NCBI GenBank assembly: GCA_023663085.1
Contig: JAMPIB010000002.1
Coordinates: 62,001-126,000, forward strand
Reading direction: 5' to 3'
Source of the DNA: Ruminococcus sp.
GTDB lineage: Bacteria > Bacillota > Clostridia > Lachnospirales > Lachnospiraceae
DNA length: 64,000 bases
A program made the translations under genes and the position numbers. The notes beneath the pieces are model-generated. The model was given only the letters and a program-made list of their open reading frames with translations, was not told the origin of the DNA and did no database searches. Shown in pieces: positions 52,522-60,336 of this stretch (position 1 is its first letter; every line of letters starts with the position of its first letter).

Positions 52522-52867
52522 ATAGCTCCTTTCTGATCACATCGGAGCCTGTCTATATTATATTCCACATACGAATTTTAGGCAATGTTATATTCTTTTG
52601 CTTTGGCTTTTGGTCTCATACATTCATGCAGCTTTACAAATATCCTAAAATGAAATCCTTGTCTGAAACAGACATATTATATGGTTTCTGATAAAATAGA
52701 ATGATTAATATGCTATTGATCTGATAAAACATTAAATAACAAAAATCGGTCTCTCCGATACGAATATGAACAGGCTCTTCTTGATCCATTGCCTAAAGTG
52801 TGTTTATTGTAACAGATGAACACCAAAAATACAACCGGAAAAATATAAAAACTTTTTTGAATATTTT
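52522..52867. other. AT-rich intergenic region upstream of the ECF sigma gene
   Basis: No gene is seen here. The stretch holds one perfect inverted repeat, TGTCTG-AAA-CAGACA (52660-52674), a possible operator, and a short hairpin (ATCGG-TCTCT-CCGAT). The minus-strand part next to 52521 supplies the leader of the broken Rpn gene. Confidence 0.4.
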
Positions 52868-52895
52868 TGTAACGAATCCCAACCTGTTCCGTCTA
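52868..52895 (+). promoter_or_regulatory. ECF-type promoter of the sigma/anti-sigma operon
   Basis: TGTAAC (52868-52873) and CGTCTA (52890-52895) are separated by 16 bases. This matches the AAC/CGTC-type recognition pattern of ECF sigma factors such as SigX/SigV and lies about 40 bases before the sigma start, suggesting autoregulation. Confidence 0.75.
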
Positions 52896-52934
52896 ACCTA
52901 CAAGAAAAAACCGCGAAAGGAGGTGCGCCCGTCC

Positions 52935-53411
52935 GTGGACTATGATAAGCTGTATAACACTTACTATATGGAAGTATATTCCTATTTGATGACACTTTCC
53001 AAAAATGCCCATACTGCGGAAGAAATCACGCAGGAAGTATTTTTTAAGGCCATGAAGACCCAAAATCCCTACAGTGGAAAATCTTCCGAACTGACATGGT
53101 TATGTGCCATCGCCAAGAATACATTTTATGACGAGTGTAAAAAGCAGTCCCGCTTTCAGGCGTATGATGACGATCTGCCTTCTGATGTCAACATGGAAAA
53201 AATGCCGGAAGACGAATATGCGACTTTGCAGATCCACCAGATCTTACACCAACTGGAAGAACCCTATAAAGAAGTTTTCCAACTGCGGATATTTGGAGAA
53301 CTCTCTTTTCAGAAAATAGGGCAGATTTTTGAAAAAACCGAAACATGGGCGCGTGTGACCTATCATCGCGCCAGATTAAAAATTCAGGAAAGGATGAAGG
53401 ATAATGGATAA
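52935..53411 (+). CDS. ECF RNA polymerase sigma factor
   Basis: A 158-residue sigma-70 family factor of ECF type. Region 2 reads YNTYYMEVYSYLMTLSKNAHTAEEITQEVFFKAMKT; region 4 reads HQLEEPYKEVFQLRIFGELSFQKIGQIFEKTETWARVTYHRARLKIQE. GTG 52935 is chosen as start because AAAGGAGG lies 11 bases upstream and the ECF promoter at 52868-52895 would be inside any longer protein. The gene overlaps the anti-sigma gene by 8 bases. Confidence 0.9.
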   Translation: MDYDKLYNTYYMEVYSYLMTLSKNAHTAEEITQEVFFKAMKTQNPYSGKSSELTWLCAIAKNTFYDECKKQSRFQAYDDDLPSDVNMEKMPEDEYATLQIHQILHQLEEPYKEVFQLRIFGELSFQKIGQIFEKTETWARVTYHRARLKIQERMKDNG

Positions 53412-54402
53412 AAAATATGATTGCCAATTAATACAAGACCTGCTCCCTTTATACAAAGACGAGGCCTGCAGCGATTTCAGCCGTACGGTTGTGGAAGAGC
53501 ATCTGGGCGAATGCACCGAGTGCCGCCAGATCATGACAGACTTAAAAAACGATAAACTGGAATCGCAATTAGCACAGGAAAAAAACAGTATCTTAAAAAA
53601 GCATTTCAAAAAAGAACGCAAAATGACTTTTCTCATCGGCACAGTCACCGCGGGCATCCTGATGATTCCCGTTATTGTCTGTCTGATCTGCAATCTGGCA
53701 GGCGGCCATGGACTCGACTGGTTTTTCATCGTGCTTACGGCCCTGCTCGTAACGGCCTCTCTCAGCGTCGTTCCACTCATGGTTCCGGAACACACTGTTC
53801 TTTGGACGCTGGGCAGTTTTACGCTCTCTTTGCTTTTACTGTTATTGACCATCTGCCTCTACACAGGCGGAAACTGGTTCTTTTTGGCCTCTGTACCCAC
53901 GCTGTTTGGACTCTCGGTCGTGTTCATGCCCTATGTGGTCAGACAGTTTCCGCTACCCGGAGCGCTGTCCAGAAACAAAGCGCTGCTTGTCATGTTATGG
54001 GATACGCTCTGGCTTTACGGCGTTATCATTGTATGCGGTTTTTATAGCACGCATCCTGATTACTGGCGTGTTGCGCTTAGCATTACTTCAGTCTGCCTCC
54101 TGCTGCCGTGGACGCTTTTTCTCATCATCCGCTATGCCAGGCTTCATGTCCTGATAAAAGCAGGCATCTGCACTTTACTTGCAGGTTTGTTTAGCTGTTT
54201 GATCAACCCTGTCATTGCGCTTATTTTACACCAGCCGCGGCATATCATTTCCTATGCCAACTTTATGATCTGGAATGATGCGGCCATTCAGGCAGTCTCT
54301 ATCCTTGCTATCGCGCTCGTTACCATACCGACGGGTCTGTTCCTGATCATGAGCGGATGTATCAAAGCGCACAAGGACAAGATAGACAAAAATAAGCAAT
54401 AA
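53404..54402 (+). CDS. Anti-sigma factor with N-terminal zinc-finger domain and polytopic membrane part
   Basis: A 332-residue protein. The first 60 residues form a zf-HC2/ZAS anti-sigma domain (CQLIQDLLPLYKDEACSDFSRTVVEEHLGECTECRQIM) with the H-x3-C-x2-C zinc motif. From residue 75 on, about eight hydrophobic helices follow, more than the single helix usual in such proteins. It should hold the cognate ECF sigma factor at the membrane until an envelope signal arrives. It overlaps the sigma gene by 8 bases. Confidence 0.9.
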   Translation: MDKKYDCQLIQDLLPLYKDEACSDFSRTVVEEHLGECTECRQIMTDLKNDKLESQLAQEKNSILKKHFKKERKMTFLIGTVTAGILMIPVIVCLICNLAGGHGLDWFFIVLTALLVTASLSVVPLMVPEHTVLWTLGSFTLSLLLLLLTICLYTGGNWFFLASVPTLFGLSVVFMPYVVRQFPLPGALSRNKALLVMLWDTLWLYGVIIVCGFYSTHPDYWRVALSITSVCLLLPWTLFLIIRYARLHVLIKAGICTLLAGLFSCLINPVIALILHQPRHIISYANFMIWNDAAIQAVSILAIALVTIPTGLFLIMSGCIKAHKDKIDKNKQ

Positions 54403-54499
54403 ATTTTAACATAATTTTCTCTATTCCGGGCATATTAAGACCGTAAATATAATCCGGCAAAAATATCGCGGCCACGACCGCTTTGGAATGGAGGATGCA

Positions 54500-54934
54500 A
54501 TGGAACAACGAGATACGATTTCATTATTAAAAGAATGTGATTCCGGCACGAAAATGGCTGTTACTTCCATAGACGAAGTACTTGGAAAAGTACAGGATGC
54601 CGATATGAAAAACCTGCTGACAGAAAGCAAGATGCACCATGAAAAATTAGGCAACGAAATACACTCTCTTCTTTTAGAGCATAACAGTGAGGAAAAAGAC
54701 CCCTCTCCTATGGCCAAGAGCATGTCCTGGATAAAGACCAATATGAAAGTAGGCATGAACGAAAGCGACGCGACAGTTGCCGATGTGATCACGGACGGCT
54801 GTAACATGGGGGTAAAATCCCTGCACAAATACCTGAATCAATATCAAGATGCCGATAAAACATCCAAAGATATCTGCAAACGTCTGGTATCCATTGAAGA
54901 GGAGCTTTGTAAGGATTTGAAGGATTATCTGTGA
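54500..54934 (+). CDS. Ferritin-like/DUF2383-type small helical protein
   Basis: A 144-residue, fully helical, acidic protein (ISLLKECDSGTKMAVTSIDEVLGKVQDADMKNLLTESKMHHEKLGNEI...). The four-helix pattern with a mid-helix H-x2-L/E resembles DUF2383/ferritin-like proteins. GGAGG precedes ATG 54500; the ATG at 54488 lies within that ribosome site and is rejected. It follows the sigma/anti-sigma pair and could belong to its regulon, though no ECF promoter is obvious here. It ends in a strong convergent terminator. Confidence 0.7.
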   Translation: MEQRDTISLLKECDSGTKMAVTSIDEVLGKVQDADMKNLLTESKMHHEKLGNEIHSLLLEHNSEEKDPSPMAKSMSWIKTNMKVGMNESDATVADVITDGCNMGVKSLHKYLNQYQDADKTSKDICKRLVSIEEELCKDLKDYL

Positions 54935-54939
54935 TCGAG

Positions 54940-54971
54940 TAGTGCCTGAGAACATATCGTTTCTCAGGCAC
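54940..54971. terminator. Bidirectional terminator between the DUF2383-like gene and the HTH fusion gene
   Basis: A 12-bp perfect stem (AGTGCCTGAGAA 54940-54951, TTCTCAGGCACT 54960-54971) with an 8-base loop. It includes the stop codon of the minus-strand gene (54964-54966). Confidence 0.8.
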
Positions 54972-56778
54972 TTGACTTGTTGTTCATGGAAACAGACACA
55001 GAAAGTGCCAGACGGCAGCTTTCTTCTTCCAGCATAAGCGCTTTTTTCAACAGGTCAATCTGTGCGCTGCGCAGTCCCGGCATGAACACGCCGAAAGCCT
55101 TCACACCATTATAAGCGATCTCACATGTAGATATCTGCCTTACTTTATCCCGAAAAGTCAAAAACATATCGGCTATCGTCTGACAGTTTTCGGCTATCCG
55201 CTCCAGATGCTCACGCCCCGGCCCGGCAGACAGCGAACTGCTTTCCCGCAGATATGCGGCCGCCGCGCTGCGCGCGTCTATGAGACTGCACATCATACTG
55301 TCATTCACCCCAAGCCGCCGCAAAACATTTTCCCTGTCTTTTTCCAGTTCAAAATCTTCCTCTTTAGAAAGCGCTTCTATCCATGCGTTATAGGCTTCTT
55401 TTCCCTGATAATAGCCGCCTTTTCTTCCGGCATGGAAGGAATCGACAAATATCCGCAGAGACTTTTGCAAGGTGACAAGCGGCGAAGGAGCATCCTTTTT
55501 TTCACCAAAATGCAGGATGATAAAAGGCCAGAAGTCACTGAAAAGATATCCTTCATTATCCTCAAAGACCAGACGTTTATCCTCCGGAGCTGGGCGCTCC
55601 TCCTGCTCTAACATAGCAAAGATTTCCTTATCAAAATAAGTGCGGCATAAAAAGCGGTTTCCATTATCCGTATATCCTGTAATGATACCCCATTCGGGAG
55701 CGACACGCAGGTTGATCGCCAATACCGGTTTCCCGTTTTGGATATCGGACATAATTGCCAGCCGTTCCGCTTTTCTTTCCTGCTTTTCCAGTCTCTCCAC
55801 CGTCTGAAAAGAATAACCAATTGCTTCGTACAACGGTGTGGCATAGTCATAGGCGACCAGCGCGTCCGTACAGCTATAGTCCCAGACCGGTGTAAAGCAT
55901 ATCCGATAGCAGGCGCCGCTCATGCCCATGATCTGCTGATAGGTGTATGTTTCGCCCATATATTGCAGCGCCCCGTAAAGCGCCCCCGCCCAGGGACACT
56001 CCATTCCCGCTCCCCATGACAGGCGCATCACATTTTTAAGGATACACCTGGAATCGTCTCTAAGCCAGAGTTCAGTATGATCTTTCCCATAATAGAGCGT
56101 CTGGTTTTCCGGACAGCTTATTACATGAATGCCATTTGTATTTATATAGATCAGGGTTAAATACTCCGTATCATCACTGGCCGTATCGCTGGGAAATGTT
56201 TCATGATCCACCGCTATCTTATCCCATTTAAAATATTCATAATGCTCCATTTTCTGCATGGCATCGGAAAACACTTTCTCATTGCCATAGTAAGCGCCAA
56301 CGATCCGAAACGATTCGTCGCCTGTAACACCCGTACTGTTTTTATCCAGAAAAAGATTTTCATTCTGCAGGGCGTGAGTAAAAAATATCCCCTGCGGCGT
56401 CTGGAATTTCACAGTCAGGATCTTTAAGCGTCCGCTTTTGATATCCGCGCCGACAAACGCCGCATTCACGTAAATGTTTAGCGTATTATGATGCACCATA
56501 CCGTTTATAAAATGCGTGACAGGAATATGTTCCACGCCATCCGTATACACAGCCTCCAGTATAAAAAGTTCCCTCGGACATAGCAAATCGTCAATACTGC
56601 AATCCAATGCCTTTGCCAGTTCAGGAAGAATGGCTGTCTCAGGCAGGCATTTGGCGTTCTCCCATTTGGATATGGCCTGCGGACTTACGCCCAGCCGCTC
56701 CGCCAGTCCCTCCCCCGTATATCCTCGTTCTCTGCGCAAAAATGCAATCTGCTTTCCGGTTTTCTCAAGATTGATCAT
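54964..56778 (-). CDS. XRE helix-turn-helix fused to a BtrH/C39-like domain protein
   Basis: A 604-residue protein with an unusual architecture. Residues 1-65 form an XRE/Cro helix-turn-helix (GKQIAFLRRERGYTGEGLAERLGVSPQAISKWENAKCLP). Residues about 70-240 are an unrecognised beta-rich domain. From about 255 a papain/C39-like domain similar to the N-terminus of butirosin protein BtrH begins (GAGMECPWAGALYGALQYMGETYTYQQIMGMSG), with the presumed catalytic Cys in MECPW and a strand GKPVLAINL then EWGIITGYTDNGNRFLCRTY where the His would be expected, here Glu-Trp. The last 120 residues are helical. GAAAGGAAAG precedes the ATG. It is a lone gene. It may be a regulator whose DNA binding depends on an acyl or peptide ligand; that is speculative. 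Confidence 0.75.
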   Translation of the reverse strand: MINLEKTGKQIAFLRRERGYTGEGLAERLGVSPQAISKWENAKCLPETAILPELAKALDCSIDDLLCPRELFILEAVYTDGVEHIPVTHFINGMVHHNTLNIYVNAAFVGADIKSGRLKILTVKFQTPQGIFFTHALQNENLFLDKNSTGVTGDESFRIVGAYYGNEKVFSDAMQKMEHYEYFKWDKIAVDHETFPSDTASDDTEYLTLIYINTNGIHVISCPENQTLYYGKDHTELWLRDDSRCILKNVMRLSWGAGMECPWAGALYGALQYMGETYTYQQIMGMSGACYRICFTPVWDYSCTDALVAYDYATPLYEAIGYSFQTVERLEKQERKAERLAIMSDIQNGKPVLAINLRVAPEWGIITGYTDNGNRFLCRTYFDKEIFAMLEQEERPAPEDKRLVFEDNEGYLFSDFWPFIILHFGEKKDAPSPLVTLQKSLRIFVDSFHAGRKGGYYQGKEAYNAWIEALSKEEDFELEKDRENVLRRLGVNDSMMCSLIDARSAAAAYLRESSSLSAGPGREHLERIAENCQTIADMFLTFRDKVRQISTCEIAYNGVKAFGVFMPGLRSAQIDLLKKALMLEEESCRLALSVSVSMNNKSSA

Positions 56779-56898
56779 ATAAAAACTTTCCTTTCTCTCA
56801 TTTTCAGCGCTGTAATGTTATTGTAGCCGACCTCGCGCGGATTTACCATACATATCGCGTTAAAAGAGAAAGCAAAATATCAACCTGAAGTTTACCTG

Positions 56899-56930
56899 TC
56901 ACTCACTGTCACTCACTGTCACTCACTTTC
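56899..56930 (-). repeat. Three 10-bp tandem repeats at the permease stop codon
   Basis: ACTCACTGTC occurs at 56901-56910 and 56911-56920, with a third, partly changed copy at 56921-56930. On the coding strand the unit is GACAGTGAGT. The permease TGA (56919-56921) sits inside the array, so unit loss or gain could alter the protein's end. Confidence 0.7.
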
Positions 56931-59342
56931 CCGCAACTGTTCTACCAGTGCTTTTTTATCAAAAATCTTTATGACTGCTTCAGAAATAATGACCGGCGAA
57001 ACTATCACAAGTACCGCATATCCCAGCAGATACCCCATTGGAAAATGCCAATGCAGATAAGTTGCGCCAAAATTTCTCATAACAATGATCAAAACATATC
57101 CCGCTGCTGTCCCCAATACAGCAGTCAGGATCAGATTTCTTGCTGCCAGCATAAGTCCCTCCCCGATCATCATCCGGGATAGCTGCCCTGCGCCCATCCC
57201 TATGGAACGGAGCATGGCAAATTCCCGCCTCCGCGACATGGCATTGGAAACAAGCGTATTGATAAGATTGATGAGTGCAAATCCCATAAGAAACGCAGAC
57301 AACCCGTAAATCATGTATTGTAGAGAAGCGTATACGCTTCTGCTCTCTTCCATATCCTCTGTAAGCGTCCTAAGCGTCAGCGCAGAATCCTCGGCAGCAA
57401 TCGTTTCCAACTGATTCTCCACTTCTGTATCATTTTGCCAGTCCTTTACAGAAACGATAAATTTGCTGCTTAAGTTATAGCTTTCCGGAACCATATTTTC
57501 AATCAGATCCCTGGGAATCAAAAACCAGCCAAGTCCGCCTTCCAGACGCCTTCCACTGTCATCTGTGTCCATATAAAGGCCCATCGTGTCAATACAGCCC
57601 GCGATCCGGAAAGAATCCTCACGATACTCTGTCCCGTCGAACCATCGGAGCAGAACCTGATCGCCCGTCTGAAACCGCCATCCGAAAATTTCTTCCGCAA
57701 CCTCATTATCATTGATGATAATTTCTTTGTCTCTGACCATTTTGTCATAGTCAAATATCTCTCCCTCTTCCCGATGTCTGTTCAGAAGTTCGGTTTCTTC
57801 CCTGCTAAAAGGAGCGGCACAATCGTCTGCCCTGTAATTTTGATACTCATAAGTTAATTCCATGCTCTCTATCACAGTGATATTTTTCACTCCATCTATG
57901 GAATCAATCCGGGCTTTCAGTTCCTCATCCAGCGGATTATTCATTTGCATGTCAGCCATACCATGCTCCGCAAGCTGCGCTGCATTCGATGAAATGCGGA
58001 TTAAATATTCTCCAAAGTAAAAATCAAGCTGACGGGCATTTTCTTCCATGTTATAAGAACTGAGCAAGGTTGTACCGCAAAGAAAAAGCACACCGGCTAT
58101 CCCAAGGGAAAGCACTGTCATGCGGAATTTTTTTCTGTTCCGTTCCACGCTTATTCCGGCAAGCCCAAAGGGTGTCAGCCTCCTGCGCTTTGCCATTCTG
58201 CCATCCACTTCATAACCGCTTACTTTTGCCGCTTCAACAGGGGAAACGCAAGCCGCTGTTTTTGCAGGTTTCCTTATGGAAAACAAAACCATGAGAAAGA
58301 CTGAAACAGCGGTGACCAGCCATATTACAAGCGTATTCGGGAAATAAAATCCTGCCGGCTTTAAAACATAAGCAAATGCTGTGCCAATTAAAAGACCTGC
58401 AATAAGTCCTGCAAAAGTAAGAACCACGCCTTCCATATTGACGGTTTTCCGGATCTGCCCGGAGGTCATTCCAATCGTGCGCAGCTGTCCAAATTCGCGG
58501 ATCCTGCCTGTTACCCCGATATAAAAGATACTGTAGATAACAAGTATGCTCACCAGCAGAATCGCTGCGCTTACCCCGGCAACCGTAAACATTTCTGCCG
58601 ACGTGCCGCTCTTGTTGTTGACAAACCGAGCGTTTTCTTTGACATCATAACGCTCTATACCGTACTGCTCCCCGATACTTCTTATTTCACTTAAAAATTC
58701 ATCTCTGCTCATATCCTCTGCCTCATAAATCCTGGCCGCAACAGAGCAGGGAATATTTTTCAGTTGGGAACCATTCCGGGCATATTCCTCTGAAAACAGC
58801 AGGGTAAAACTCTTTGAACTGGTCTGATAATCGGTATATCCTGAAACAACATAATCTTCGGCAGTTCCATCAAGCCATGTTATCGTTATTTCTTCTCCTA
58901 TTTCGGCTTCTTTGCCAATGTACTCCATATATGCCTTGTCCACAGCGATTTCGTTTCTCTTGTCAGGATAATGCCCTTTAGAAATTGCTGTTGCAAAAGT
59001 CTTCATCCTGCCGGTATTATTTTGGAAATATGCCGGACTCAAGATACATCCGTCTGTTTCAAAAGAACTGCCGCGTTTATAAACTACCGTTTCTTCAATC
59101 CGTTCATCATTTTGCAGATTTTCTATCTGTTCTTCTGTTACATTTGTATAAATAACATGCTGCATAGCAGAAAGCGCCCGTTCTTCCTCTTTTTCATTTC
59201 CCACTGAAAAACCTGCCAGTCCCGAGATCAGCGCCGAAGTCATAGCGATGGTTATGATGACAAATATATCCCGCATCTTTCCCGCTTTCAGGCTGCGAAA
59301 CGCTATTTTATGCACAATTTTTTTATTGTTGTTTTTAAGCAT
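56919..59342 (-). CDS. FtsX-type ABC transporter permease (BceB/YxdM-like)
   Basis: An 807-residue permease with ten predicted helices in the BceB-like order: one helix, a large extracytoplasmic domain (about 55-240), three helices with the FtsX motif (EFGQLRTIGMTSGQIRKTVNMEGVVLT), a middle helix pair, a second large domain, and a C-terminal FtsX repeat (REFAMLRSIGMGAGQLSRMMIGEGLML). The N-terminal KIAFRSLKAGKMRD is the usual start. GGAAGGAG precedes ATG 59342. With the ATPase encoded 99 bases upstream it probably removes peptide antibiotics or signals to the kinase at 60337. Confidence 0.93.
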   Translation of the reverse strand: MLKNNNKKIVHKIAFRSLKAGKMRDIFVIITIAMTSALISGLAGFSVGNEKEEERALSAMQHVIYTNVTEEQIENLQNDERIEETVVYKRGSSFETDGCILSPAYFQNNTGRMKTFATAISKGHYPDKRNEIAVDKAYMEYIGKEAEIGEEITITWLDGTAEDYVVSGYTDYQTSSKSFTLLFSEEYARNGSQLKNIPCSVAARIYEAEDMSRDEFLSEIRSIGEQYGIERYDVKENARFVNNKSGTSAEMFTVAGVSAAILLVSILVIYSIFYIGVTGRIREFGQLRTIGMTSGQIRKTVNMEGVVLTFAGLIAGLLIGTAFAYVLKPAGFYFPNTLVIWLVTAVSVFLMVLFSIRKPAKTAACVSPVEAAKVSGYEVDGRMAKRRRLTPFGLAGISVERNRKKFRMTVLSLGIAGVLFLCGTTLLSSYNMEENARQLDFYFGEYLIRISSNAAQLAEHGMADMQMNNPLDEELKARIDSIDGVKNITVIESMELTYEYQNYRADDCAAPFSREETELLNRHREEGEIFDYDKMVRDKEIIINDNEVAEEIFGWRFQTGDQVLLRWFDGTEYREDSFRIAGCIDTMGLYMDTDDSGRRLEGGLGWFLIPRDLIENMVPESYNLSSKFIVSVKDWQNDTEVENQLETIAAEDSALTLRTLTEDMEESRSVYASLQYMIYGLSAFLMGFALINLINTLVSNAMSRRREFAMLRSIGMGAGQLSRMMIGEGLMLAARNLILTAVLGTAAGYVLIIVMRNFGATYLHWHFPMGYLLGYAVLVIVSPVIISEAVIKIFDKKALVEQLRESE

Positions 59343-59374
59343 CCTCGTTCTCCTTCCGTTCTTTTTCGAGTTTG

Positions 59375-59438
59375 CGAAGCGAACTAGTAAATGAGCGAAC
59401 TCGTAAACGAGCAAACTCGTAAACGAGCAAAGCTCGTT
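59375..59438 (-). repeat. Tandem 16-bp mini-hairpin repeats between ATPase and permease genes
   Basis: Four 16-base units run from 59375 to 59438. On the minus strand each reads CGAG-(C)TTYG-CTCG then TTTA, becoming more degenerate toward the permease. Each unit can form a 4- to 5-bp stem with a UUUG/UUCG-type loop. The first one follows the ATPase stop codon within a few bases. Confidence 0.7.
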
Positions 59439-59441
59439 TTT

Positions 59442-60107
59442 TTACACTACCAGCTTTCCATCCTCAATACGCACAATCCTGTCTGCAAGCTGGGCAATCT
59501 CAAGATTGTGGGTAATCATCACCAGCGTCTGCCCGAAGTTCCCCGCAGTCTGCTTCAAAAGACCTAAAACTTCCTGCCCTGTTTTGCTGTCGAGGTTTCC
59601 TGTCGGTTCATCTGCAAGGACGATTGCAGGCTTTGAAGCTATCGCTCTTGCAATCGCAGCGCGTTGCTGCTGCCCTCCCGAAAGCTGATTGGGAAAACGC
59701 TCAAGCTTATCATCTAAGTGAAGCATCTCAAGAACACCGCCAATAAAGTCTCTGTCCGCTTTACTGCCATCCAGTTCAATCGGCAATATTACATTTTCAT
59801 ATACATTCAGCATGGGAACGAGATTATAATTTTGAAAAACAAAGCCAATCTGTCTGCGGCGGAAAACAGTAAGCTCATCCGCCGTCATTCCCCCGATTTC
59901 CTTTCCATCAACCGTAATACTTCCTTCCGTGGGATTATCAAGGCCGCCGACCATGTTAAGCAGCGTTGTTTTTCCACTTCCCGATGTTCCCACAACAGCG
60001 ACAAATTCTCCCTTATCAACCCAAAAATCAACGCCGTCCAAAGCCCTGACAAGGCTGTCGCCCGAGCCATAATATTTTTTCAGGTTTTCTGTTTTCAGCA
60101 CATTCAT
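59442..60107 (-). CDS. ABC transporter ATP-binding protein (BceA/LolD-like)
   Basis: A 221-residue ATPase of the MacB/BceA type: Walker A GTSGSGKTT, the FQNYNLVPMLNVYENV Q-loop, signature LSGGQQQRAAIA, Walker B IVLADEPT followed by GNLDSKTG, and the MITHNLEIAQ H-loop. GGAG lies 6 bases before ATG 60107. It is preceded by a long structured leader (copy B) and by the terminator of the kinase gene, so it is probably transcribed from its own promoter together with the permease. Confidence 0.94.
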   Translation of the reverse strand: MNVLKTENLKKYYGSGDSLVRALDGVDFWVDKGEFVAVVGTSGSGKTTLLNMVGGLDNPTEGSITVDGKEIGGMTADELTVFRRRQIGFVFQNYNLVPMLNVYENVILPIELDGSKADRDFIGGVLEMLHLDDKLERFPNQLSGGQQQRAAIARAIASKPAIVLADEPTGNLDSKTGQEVLGLLKQTAGNFGQTLVMITHNLEIAQLADRIVRIEDGKLVV

Positions 60108-60117
60108 TTTCTTCTCC

Positions 60118-60250
60118 ATTCCGGAGCGTTTTCGCGACGGGGCGGCGCAAATCTCAAATTTGCACCTGCCATCAGGGCATATTTGTGACGCTCCGGCACA
60201 AATTGCCGATTGAAAAATAAGCTATCAAGTTTATTTTTCAATCTATTCCT
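60118..60250 (-). promoter_or_regulatory. Structured leader element, copy B (long form)
   Basis: On the minus strand: stem 1 GATTGAAAAATAA/TTATTTTTCAATC (60231-60243, 60208-60220), then AATTTGTGCC, then a 9-bp long-range stem (60188-60196 with 60121-60129) that closes directly before the ribosome site. Inside this are ATTTGTG/CACAAAT and GGTGCAAAT/ATTTGCGCC hairpins. The block order matches copies A and C, but the middle is longer. Confidence 0.65.
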
Positions 60251-60298
60251 TGTTTTCCAGACATCCTTTTTGGAACACTATAAACCCCAAATGTCACA

Positions 60299-60335
60299 AA
60301 ATCCTCTCAAAATTGTGAAAATTTTGAGAGGATTT
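60299..60335 (-). terminator. Rho-independent terminator of the kinase gene
   Basis: A perfect 16-bp stem (60299-60314 with 60320-60335) and a 5-base loop, two bases after the kinase stop codon, followed by TTTTG on the minus strand. It separates the regulator-kinase unit from the ABC unit. Confidence 0.9.
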
Positions 60336-60336
60336 A

